From positions 124,001 through 188,000 of the forward strand of contig JACDOA010000002.1 of the NCBI GenBank assembly GCA_017656335.1: DNA of 64,000 nt. The letters are read 5' to 3'. Of the stretch, positions 56,033 to 62,358 are shown in pieces. How positions within the stretch are numbered: position 1 is the stretch's first letter; the number at the start of each line of letters is the position of its first letter. The translations under genes were made by a program, and so were the position numbers. The notes under the pieces were generated by a model that saw nothing but the letters and a program-made list of their open reading frames with translations, was not told the DNA's origin and did no database searches. Origin of the DNA: Thermosipho sp. (in: thermotogales). GTDB lineage: Bacteria; Thermotogota; Thermotogae; Thermotogales; Fervidobacteriaceae.

Positions 56033-56602
56033 ATGAAAAATAAGCTTACATTGCAAAACTTATTTAAAACACTTTCAAATCAAACAAGATTAGAAATATT
56101 AATTTCCATATTTGATAATAATTTAACTGCATCTGAAATTGCTGTAAGAATTAATCGAGATATTTCTACTGTATACAGACATTTGATACATTTAAAAAAT
56201 TTAGGAATTTTAAAATCTAAAAGAGTTAAAGGTATTGAATACTTCGATTTTTCATCCACTAAGATATTCCAGTTACTTGAAAAAGCCATTGAATTTATCA
56301 ATGAGATAAATGGTGAAAAATACATAGATTGTACAAAATTAAAACACTGTTATTTTGACAACAATCCACTAGAAATTTCTCCAGATTACATTCTGGATCT
56401 TCGTGGTGAAATATGCCCCACACCTGATATACAAACCAGAAAAATGATTGATAAAATGAAAAAAAAGCAAATTCTCTTAGTAATTGTTGACTATCCTTTA
56501 TCTGCTGAGAGAATACCAATTTCGGTAATTAAAAAAGGGGCAAAAATCATTGGAAGGATTAGTGAAAAACCAGGGGAAGTAAAGTTGTATATACAAAAAT
56601 AA
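56033..56602 (+). CDS. ArsR-type regulator fused to a TusA-like sulfur-carrier domain
   Basis: This 189-residue two-domain protein has residues 1-90 forming an ArsR/HTH_5 winged helix (FKTLSNQTRLEILISI, then DISTVYRHLIHLKNLGIL). Residues about 120-189 form a TusA/SirA-type domain with the active cysteine in LRGEICPTPD and the segment VDYPLSAERIP. The carrier domain is close to the stand-alone TusA at 60416-60655, which shares the CPxPD and DYPxSxERIP patterns. Two more cysteines lie between the domains (DCTKLKHC). The gene converges on the sulfur operon. A redox or persulfide switch that reads the sulfur load on the TusA cysteine and regulates this operon is a reasonable inference. Confidence 0.88.
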   Translation: MKNKLTLQNLFKTLSNQTRLEILISIFDNNLTASEIAVRINRDISTVYRHLIHLKNLGILKSKRVKGIEYFDFSSTKIFQLLEKAIEFINEINGEKYIDCTKLKHCYFDNNPLEISPDYILDLRGEICPTPDIQTRKMIDKMKKKQILLVIVDYPLSAERIPISVIKKGAKIIGRISEKPGEVKLYIQK

Positions 56603-56624
56603 TAGAGGGCTTAAGCCCTCTATT
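56601..56624. terminator. Shared terminator between the regulator and the sulfur operon
   Basis: A perfect 24-base palindrome (core AGAGGGCTTAAGCCCTCT) overlaps both stop codons and is flanked by T-rich sequence on the right, so it can end transcription from either side. Confidence 0.8.
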
Positions 56625-56985
56625 ATTTTTCATAATTTTCGTATTCTTCCTTACTCATTAAATCTTCCAATTCTTTAGAATCTTCAATTTCTATCTTTAC
56701 GATCCATCCTTCATTTTCAGAAGAATCATTAATTAACTCAGGAGATGTATCCAATTCTTTGTTAATTTCAATTACTTTTCCACTTACTGGAGCATACACT
56801 GTACTTGCTGCTTTGACAGATTCTATAGTGCATAAAGTATCACCTTTTTTTACTGCTTTTCCAACTTCTGGTAAATCCACATAAGTTATATCTCCCAAAT
56901 CTTCTGCTGCTCTTTCTGAAATACCAATTGTCGCAATACTACCTTCTAATAAAACCCATTCGTGTGTTTTAGAATATTTTTTCAT
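56623..56985 (-). CDS. gcvH: GcvH-like lipoyl carrier protein
   Basis: This 120-residue lipoyl-domain protein is of the glycine-cleavage H family: THEWVLLEGSIATIGIS, LGDITYVDLPEVGKAVKKGD, and the lipoylation lysine in CTIESVKAASTVYAPVSGK. In the standard system it carries aminomethyl groups between the P, T and L proteins. Here P and T proteins are absent, and it is the last gene of a run of TusA, DsrE-type and lipoamide dehydrogenase genes. Lipoate-binding proteins of the same fold (LbpA) take part in sulfur oxidation with TusA and DsrE proteins, so a sulfur-carrier role is a real alternative. Confidence 0.9.
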   Translation of the reverse strand: MKKYSKTHEWVLLEGSIATIGISERAAEDLGDITYVDLPEVGKAVKKGDTLCTIESVKAASTVYAPVSGKVIEINKELDTSPELINDSSENEGWIVKIEIEDSKELEDLMSKEEYENYEK

Positions 56986-57003
56986 TTTTTCACCTCTCCA
57001 ATC

Positions 57004-58344
57004 TTATATATGAATAGTCAATTTACCTTCAAAAGCACCAAGCAATGTTTCTGTAAGGGTTGGATGTGGATGAATCGCTTCTGCTACCTGATGCGAAGTC
57101 ATTTGATATTTAACTGCCAAGACTCCTTCCATAATCATATCTGTTGCATTAGGGGATACAACTGTAACTCCCAAAACTTTTCCAGTTTCCTTTTCTTCAA
57201 TAACTTTAGCAAATCCAACTCTTTCATCCATAGTTCTGGCTCTTCCGTTGGCTGAAATTGGGAATTTCCAAATATTTACTTTGTCTTTATCAATATCCTT
57301 TTCCTTTAATCCAACTGAAGCAATTTCGGGATTTGAGAAAATAATAGAAGGAACAGCAGAATAATCCATTTCTTTTGATTCACCTACGATATTATGTGCT
57401 GCAATGATTCCTTCGTACATTGCCACATGTGCTAACATTATCTCTCCTCTTACATCTCCAACTGCATAAATATTATCAATGTTGGTCTTCATATGCTTAT
57501 TTGTAACAACGCCGCGTTTTACTTCTATACCTAGATTCAAAATATCTTCGGTAATATTTGGTTTTCTACCAACTGCCAGTAAAACTTTTTCAAATTCAAA
57601 TTTTTCTCCATTTATTTCTGCAATATAATTATCTTCTTTTTCAATGTTTTCAATTTTTGTACCTTCGATAATTTTTACCTTTTTCTTTTTTAATACCTTT
57701 TTTATTTCCTCGGCTACATCTTTATCTTCAAATGGTAAAATGTGTTCCGCAAGTTCTACGATTGTTACATCCACACCAAATGTTGAAAAAAACGTTGCAA
57801 ATTCTACTCCAATTACTCCTCCACCAATAATCAACAAACTTTTAGGAAATTTTTCCATTTTAAAAACATCATCACTTATCCAAACTCCAGGAATCTTATC
57901 AAAAGGCGAAAAAACCACCGGAACAGAACCATTAGCCAAAATTATATTTTTTCCTTTTATTTCTTCGTTTGTTTCCTCAAGCAAAACCGTTTCATTGTCT
58001 TTTAGTTTTCCTGTTGCCTTAAAAACTTCTATTTTGTTTTTTTTCATCAAAAATTCTATACCTTTTCTAGACATTGTAACAGATTTTTCCATATGTTTCA
58101 TTATTTTTAAAAGATCATACTCAACATTGTCGACTAAGATGCCCATTTTTGAGGATTTTTCAACTATTTCTTGGTACAAATGTGCTGAAGTAAGTAAAGC
58201 TTTAGTCGGTATACATCCTTTATTTGTACATGTTCCCCCGAAATTTTCTTTTTCTATTATTGCAACTTTTTTACCAAGTTGGGAAAGTCTTATTGCAGCA
58301 ACATATCCTCCTGGACCTCCTCCAATAACTATTGCATCAAACAT
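57004..58344 (-). CDS. lpdA: Dihydrolipoamide dehydrogenase
   Basis: This 446-residue FAD-dependent disulfide oxidoreductase re-oxidises dihydrolipoyl groups with NAD. It has the FAD site IVIGGGPGGYVAAIRLSQLG, redox disulfide GGTCTNKGCIPTK, NAD site IIGGGVIGVEFATFF, YAVGDVRGEIMLAH and the C-terminal AIHPHPTLTE with the catalytic histidine. ATG at 58344 follows AAGGAGGG. It sits directly upstream of the lipoyl carrier, its evident substrate. A hairpin at its 5' side partly separates it from the DsrE-type genes. Confidence 0.95.
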   Translation of the reverse strand: MFDAIVIGGGPGGYVAAIRLSQLGKKVAIIEKENFGGTCTNKGCIPTKALLTSAHLYQEIVEKSSKMGILVDNVEYDLLKIMKHMEKSVTMSRKGIEFLMKKNKIEVFKATGKLKDNETVLLEETNEEIKGKNIILANGSVPVVFSPFDKIPGVWISDDVFKMEKFPKSLLIIGGGVIGVEFATFFSTFGVDVTIVELAEHILPFEDKDVAEEIKKVLKKKKVKIIEGTKIENIEKEDNYIAEINGEKFEFEKVLLAVGRKPNITEDILNLGIEVKRGVVTNKHMKTNIDNIYAVGDVRGEIMLAHVAMYEGIIAAHNIVGESKEMDYSAVPSIIFSNPEIASVGLKEKDIDKDKVNIWKFPISANGRARTMDERVGFAKVIEEKETGKVLGVTVVSPNATDMIMEGVLAVKYQMTSHQVAEAIHPHPTLTETLLGAFEGKLTIHI

Positions 58345-58367
58345 TATATTCCCTCCTTTTGTTAAAA

Positions 58368-58389
58368 GGTGAGGGGATAACCCCTCACC
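58368..58389 (-). terminator. Hairpin between the dsrH-like gene and lpdA (attenuator or weak terminator)
   Basis: A 9-base perfect stem (GGTGAGGGG / CCCCTCACC) with a 4-base loop overlaps the stop of the dsrH-like gene. It is followed leftward by only four Ts before the lpdA ribosome site. It could lower lpdA-gcvH expression relative to the upstream genes or stabilise an mRNA end. Confidence 0.6.
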
Positions 58390-58654
58390 CTATAAATTTT
58401 TCTTCTTTTTCAATAATTTCAACAAACTTTTCATAATCTATTAAATCATAATTGGCATCTTCCTCTTTATAGCCACGTGCAAGAAAATCTTCCTTTAAAA
58501 TATATATTTTTGCTTTTGTTAAATCAGATAAATTTTCTAAATTCCAATAAATCCCATCTTGTATCAAAACAATAGAATCATCTGGTTTAGAAGTTTCAAT
58601 CTTAAGTTTTTCAATTGGATGGTTTATGCCGTATTTAACTAACACTAAAGCCAT
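58385..58654 (-). CDS. DsrH/TusB-like protein
   Basis: This 89-residue protein is third of three consecutive small DsrE-superfamily genes. The pattern MALVLVKYGINHPIEKLK, DDSIVLIQDGIYW and IYILKEDFLARGY is that of DsrH/TusB. The conserved cysteine of DsrH is not evident, so it may be structural in a DsrEFH-type complex. The ATG at 58654 lies 6 bases after GAGGTG; GTG at 58663 would lie within that site. Confidence 0.78.
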   Translation of the reverse strand: MALVLVKYGINHPIEKLKIETSKPDDSIVLIQDGIYWNLENLSDLTKAKIYILKEDFLARGYKEEDANYDLIDYEKFVEIIEKEEKFIG

Positions 58655-58666
58655 TAAAATCACCTC

Positions 58667-59023
58667 TCACATAAAAATGACATAATCGAATTCGTGGAAA
58701 AAGTCAGGTAACTTTTCTTTACTTAATATTTTAGCACAGAAATTTTCATCTATATTTTTTACTTTATATTTTTCTAAATCTTCCTTAACTACATAAACTG
58801 GTGTCTCATATCTTTTTATAAATCTTTGAACTATTTTTATTGGAAGTAGTCCTAAAGATTCGGGAGATGTATCTTTGGAAAGAGCTACAGAAGCTGCATC
58901 TAAAAGCATAACCGCCGGTTCTATATCTTCTCCATACATACCAAAAGCAGTTCTAAAACCTTCATTTACCCAAATTGAACCTACTGGAGATTGATATACT
59001 ACAAATAATACCTTTTTTTCCAT
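58667..59023 (-). CDS. DsrF/TusC-like protein
   Basis: This 118-residue DsrE-superfamily protein is placed between the DsrE- and DsrH-like genes: KKVLFVVYQSPVGSIWVNEG, then EPAVMLLDAASVAL, and an ending FDYVIFM. Only one cysteine (NFCAKIL) is visible and it is not at an active-site position, as in many DsrF proteins. The ATG at 59023 follows GAGGTG by 6 bases; the ATG at 59032 is too near the site. Confidence 0.78.
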   Translation of the reverse strand: MEKKVLFVVYQSPVGSIWVNEGFRTAFGMYGEDIEPAVMLLDAASVALSKDTSPESLGLLPIKIVQRFIKRYETPVYVVKEDLEKYKVKNIDENFCAKILSKEKLPDFFHEFDYVIFM

Positions 59024-59033
59024 CTCATTCACC

Positions 59034-59387
59034 TCACGCCATAAGACTTATAAAACGATCACTTGTATAAATTAATTCAGCCAGTTCTGGTAATCCACTT
59101 GGATTAGACCCATCTATTATCATATCCGTAGTTATACCCCTGTAATCCATACAAATACCACATATTTCCACTTTAGCACCTTTTTCAACTAAACCTTTTA
59201 AAAGTTCAGAAATATTCCTATCTCCTCTAACTGGTTTTATGTTTTTATTTGAAGCAATTGCAGAATCACAGAAGAGAAATATAGTTACCTCATGACCTTT
59301 TTTTAAGGCAGCTTCTGCTATTTTAACAGCTGTATCTAAATCTTGATAAGTATATGGTTGAACCATAACCTGAATTGTGATTTTCAT
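59034..59387 (-). CDS. DsrE/TusD-like sulfurtransferase
   Basis: This 117-residue DsrE-family protein starts MKITIQVMVQPYTYQDLDTA. It has the probable active cysteines in KVEICGICMDYRGI, matching the DsrE/TusD cysteine region that accepts sulfur from TusA. It follows the thiosulfate-transporter-like gene by 12 bases with AAGGAGG before the ATG, and is followed by DsrF- and DsrH-like genes. The order dsrE, dsrF, dsrH mirrors the DsrEFH/TusDCB complexes. Confidence 0.88.
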   Translation of the reverse strand: MKITIQVMVQPYTYQDLDTAVKIAEAALKKGHEVTIFLFCDSAIASNKNIKPVRGDRNISELLKGLVEKGAKVEICGICMDYRGITTDMIIDGSNPSGLPELAELIYTSDRFISLMA

Positions 59388-59399
59388 AGTATAACCTCC

Positions 59400-60392
59400 T
59401 TAATCTCTTCCAAATAACAACCATGCCATAGTCCAATTTCCTAAAATAAAGAATATTGATGCTATTATGGACCCTATAGCCATTTGTGGAACACCCGTAA
59501 AGAAATGTCCTATATTACATCCTCCAGCTGTTACAGCACCTAATCCCATTAAAAATCCGCCAATCATAACTTGTAAATAGGTAATAGGATTTTTAGGCAT
59601 TCTTAATTTAAATTCTCCAGCTAATTTAGCTGAGATCATGGCACCTATAATAATTCCTATAATTTCCCATGCTTCCCAACTTAATGGACTACCAGCTAGA
59701 AAACTTTTAAATAATCCTATCCATCCACCTGTAATACCAAAACCATAATTTCTCCCACTTGCTGCACTAGCTATCCATGCAATAGGAGCAAGAATAGCTA
59801 AAATAACTGCAGCAGTTTTTATTCCCAATTTTGACTGTCTTTTGGTAGTTTTAGTGCCAAATGTATACCATAATAGCAATCCAGCAAATATTATTCCAAC
59901 AATCCATGGATTTAAATGTAAAACACTTGGTAATGTTGGTCCTGCTTTGGAAGAATAAATAGGAGTTGTATATTCTACTTTCATATTAAATTTAGAAACC
60001 CAGTCTAACCATGGTTTAAAAATTCCTGCCTTTGTAGCATAAGCGGTTAAACCATAAAATATTGCTGCAAACCATGCTGTGGTCATACCTTCACCTGTTC
60101 TGTATGTAACCCCCGAAGCACAGCCTCCAGCTAAAACCATTCCCAATCCAAAAATATATCCACCAATAATATTACCAACCCAGTTAAGAGGTTTAGGGTT
60201 TAAAGTAATCCAACCAAATTGTGCAAACAATAAGAATGTTAATGTTTGTAAAGCAATCACCATTGCAGCAAATTTCATTAAATAATTATCTTTAAAAAGC
60301 TTAACATCTCTAAAAGCAGAGTTAAAACAAATTCTTCCTCTTTGAAGTATTATACCAAAGATTAATCCCAGAATAATTCCTGTCCAAGCCAT
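59400..60392 (-). CDS. YeeE/YedE-family (TsuA-like) sulfur-compound transporter
   Basis: This 330-residue membrane protein has about nine to ten helices of the YeeE/YedE family, whose TsuA members import thiosulfate. The three conserved pathway cysteines are present: Cys22 in GRICFNSAF, Cys91 in AGGCASGVT and Cys292 in AGGCNIGHF. That is almost the spacing of characterised TsuA. The neighbouring TusA-like gene is the usual partner (TsuB role). ATG follows GAAGGAGG. It probably feeds thiosulfate or a related sulfur species into the cytoplasmic DsrE/TusA relay; selenium transport is a less likely alternative for YedE relatives. Confidence 0.92.
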   Translation of the reverse strand: MAWTGIILGLIFGIILQRGRICFNSAFRDVKLFKDNYLMKFAAMVIALQTLTFLLFAQFGWITLNPKPLNWVGNIIGGYIFGLGMVLAGGCASGVTYRTGEGMTTAWFAAIFYGLTAYATKAGIFKPWLDWVSKFNMKVEYTTPIYSSKAGPTLPSVLHLNPWIVGIIFAGLLLWYTFGTKTTKRQSKLGIKTAAVILAILAPIAWIASAASGRNYGFGITGGWIGLFKSFLAGSPLSWEAWEIIGIIIGAMISAKLAGEFKLRMPKNPITYLQVMIGGFLMGLGAVTAGGCNIGHFFTGVPQMAIGSIIASIFFILGNWTMAWLLFGRD

Positions 60393-60415
60393 GAGATTTA
60401 CCTCCTTCTACTCTT

Positions 60416-60655
60416 TTATTTTACTTTGATATAAATTTTCCATTCACTGCCTCCAACTTCCTCTATCTCCAGAACCTCATGACCTAACTTTTTAACTGTT
60501 TCCGGAATTCTTTCTTTTGACATTGGATAATCAATTAAAACTTCCAGTATTTCTCCAGATTTCATTTTTTTCAATGCTCTCTTTGTTTCAACATCTGGAA
60601 CAGGACAAACTTCTCCTCTAACATCAATAGTTTTTGTTACTTCATACTTAGCCAT
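60416..60655 (-). CDS. tusA: TusA-like sulfur-carrier protein
   Basis: This 79-residue TusA/SirA-family persulfide carrier has the active cysteine in VRGEVCPVPD, followed by LKKMKSGEILEV and IDYPMSKERIP. The CPxPD form and YeeE linkage place it with YeeD/TsuB-type members rather than tRNA-thiolation TusA. It is the first gene of the leftward sulfur operon, with AAGGAGGG before the ATG. Its sequence is mirrored in the C-terminal domain of the regulator at 56033. Confidence 0.93.
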   Translation of the reverse strand: MAKYEVTKTIDVRGEVCPVPDVETKRALKKMKSGEILEVLIDYPMSKERIPETVKKLGHEVLEIEEVGGSEWKIYIKVK

Positions 60656-60717
60656 ATAAATCCCTCCTTATTATAAAATGTAATGGATTTTCTCGCTTTG
60701 TTATATTTTTCACAATA

Positions 60718-60745
60718 ATTATAAATAAACACTGTTTCTTTGTAA
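60718..60745 (-). promoter_or_regulatory. Possible promoter of the sulfur operon
   Basis: Read leftward, TTACAA (-35, 60740-60745) and TATAAT (-10, 60718-60723) are spaced by 16 bases, 63 bases before tusA. The leader of about 55 bases has no clear hairpin. Confidence 0.35.
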
Positions 60746-60975
60746 TTTCAAAAATGTTTCTATTTGGTAAACTATGAAAAATTTGACGAAAATAAAGATA
60801 TATTAATCCTTTATATGTATTAAAATTTACTTCAAACAAAATATATTTAAAAGATTTTGGTTGCATATCGTATTAATTTTTACTGTGTTTTTAAATTATT
60901 ATTTCATCTATGTATTTGTGATTTTTCTATTAAAGTATTTTGTAACATCTAATTTAATTTTCTTTTTCACTTTAA
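60746..60975. other. Intergenic stretch between the sulfur operon and the MATE gene
   Basis: Very A/T-rich divergent spacer. Apart from the flanking promoter candidates I see no gene, RNA structure or repeat; a short leftward open frame here (60648-60866) has no ribosome site or recognisable product. Confidence 0.5.
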
Positions 60976-60984
60976 TGGTAAAAT
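60976..60984 (+). promoter_or_regulatory. Possible extended -10 promoter of the second MATE gene
   Basis: TGGTAAAAT lies 36 bases before the start codon, with no good -35. Confidence 0.35.
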
Positions 60985-61020
60985 AGTTTTTAAAGCTAAC
61001 TATTCTATATGAGGTGATGT

Positions 61021-62358
61021 ATGGGAGTTTATAGAAAATTATTCTCAATTGCTTTGCCTATTGCATTACAACAATTTTTATCAACAAGTGTTAATTTTAT
61101 AGATACTATAATGATAGGCAAACTTGGGGAAATTGCCTTAGCTTCTGTTGGATTATCCAACCAATTTTTCTTTTTTTATAATATTGTTCTTTTTGGCCTC
61201 GTATCTGGAGGAGCAATATTTTTTGCGCAATTTTGGGGGAAATATGATCTTGACGGAATTTCTAAATCTACTGCTTTAACTGTATTATTTGGTTTGATTA
61301 TTTCGTTACCTTTTTTTGTTTTAACACTATTTTTCCCAAATCTTGTAATGAAGTTTTTCTCTCCTGATCCTTTGGTAATAGAGGCTGGGATTAAATATCT
61401 AAGAATATTATCTTTCTCTTTTCCTATCTTTTCCTTATCCATGGTTTTTTCTTTTGTTTTACGTAGCGTTCATAAGGCACATATTCCTATGTTTGTTACG
61501 ACAATTGAACTCTCTTCCAATGTATTTTTTAATTACATACTTATTTTTGGAAAACTTGGTTTTCCAAAACTTGGTATAGTTGGTGCTGCTATAGCAACAG
61601 TCGCATCAAGAATTATTGGCCTTGTTTTTCTTCTTATTATCATGAAAACAAAGGATCTTCCAGGACGATTTACTATAAAGCATATAAAAATGTTAAATTT
61701 AACATTTATAAAACGTTTCCTTCGTTATACTTTACCCACTATTGCTAACGAATTTGCTTGGTCTCTTGGTTTTACTATGTATTCTGTTATATATGCACAC
61801 ATGAGCACCAAAGTAATAGCAGCCAGAAATATATTGGGAACAATAGAAGGTTTCGCCTGGGCTTTTACTTTTTCATTGGCAAACGCTGCTTCAGTAATTA
61901 TAGGAAACTATCTTGGAGCCAAAAAATTCGACGAAGCATTTAAACTTTCTAAAAAGATTATTATATTAACGGAAATAGTTGCAACAATTTCAGCGTTTGC
62001 AACATATTTTGGAACAACATTTGCAATAAATTTATTTAACGTTTCTGATGAAGTTAAAAATTTAGTTATCGTTGCAATGGCCATCTCTATGGGATTTTTA
62101 CCTCTGAAGGTTTATAACGGTCTTAACGTGGTTGGGTTTTTAAGGGCTGGTGGAGATACAAGATTTTCTTTTGCAGTTGAAGCTTCCACTCTATGGTTTC
62201 TAGGAGTTCCACTCGCTGCAATTGGTGGATTAATATTAAAATTGAGTTTTCCAGTAGTTTTACTTTTGACCATGGCAGATGAAATTGTAAAATCAATAAT
62301 ACTTTCATACCGTTTTAAAAGTAGAAAATGGATTAGAAATATTGTAGAAGGGCTATAG
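61021..62358 (+). CDS. MATE-family efflux transporter, second copy
   Basis: This 445-residue cation-coupled exporter has about twelve helices: GVYRKLFSIALPIALQQFLS, VNFIDTIMIGKLGEIALASVGL, and the second half ANEFAWSLGFTMYSVIYAHM. It differs enough from the MATE protein at 14844 to be another branch rather than a recent duplicate. GAGGTG precedes the ATG. The 3' end overlaps the stop of the convergent ABC-F gene by 6 bases, and no hairpin separates them. Confidence 0.92.
   Translation: MGVYRKLFSIALPIALQQFLSTSVNFIDTIMIGKLGEIALASVGLSNQFFFFYNIVLFGLVSGGAIFFAQFWGKYDLDGISKSTALTVLFGLIISLPFFVLTLFFPNLVMKFFSPDPLVIEAGIKYLRILSFSFPIFSLSMVFSFVLRSVHKAHIPMFVTTIELSSNVFFNYILIFGKLGFPKLGIVGAAIATVASRIIGLVFLLIIMKTKDLPGRFTIKHIKMLNLTFIKRFLRYTLPTIANEFAWSLGFTMYSVIYAHMSTKVIAARNILGTIEGFAWAFTFSLANAASVIIGNYLGAKKFDEAFKLSKKIIILTEIVATISAFATYFGTTFAINLFNVSDEVKNLVIVAMAISMGFLPLKVYNGLNVVGFLRAGGDTRFSFAVEASTLWFLGVPLAAIGGLILKLSFPVVLLLTMADEIVKSIILSYRFKSRKWIRNIVEGL

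Noticed and set aside
56623-58344. Ordinary glycine-cleavage operon
   Set aside because: Only H- and L-type proteins are present and they follow sulfur-transfer genes; kept as an alternative but not the favoured reading.
60648-60866. 72-residue leftward open frame upstream of tusA
   Set aside because: It overlaps the tusA start and the probable promoter, has no ribosome site and low-complexity composition.
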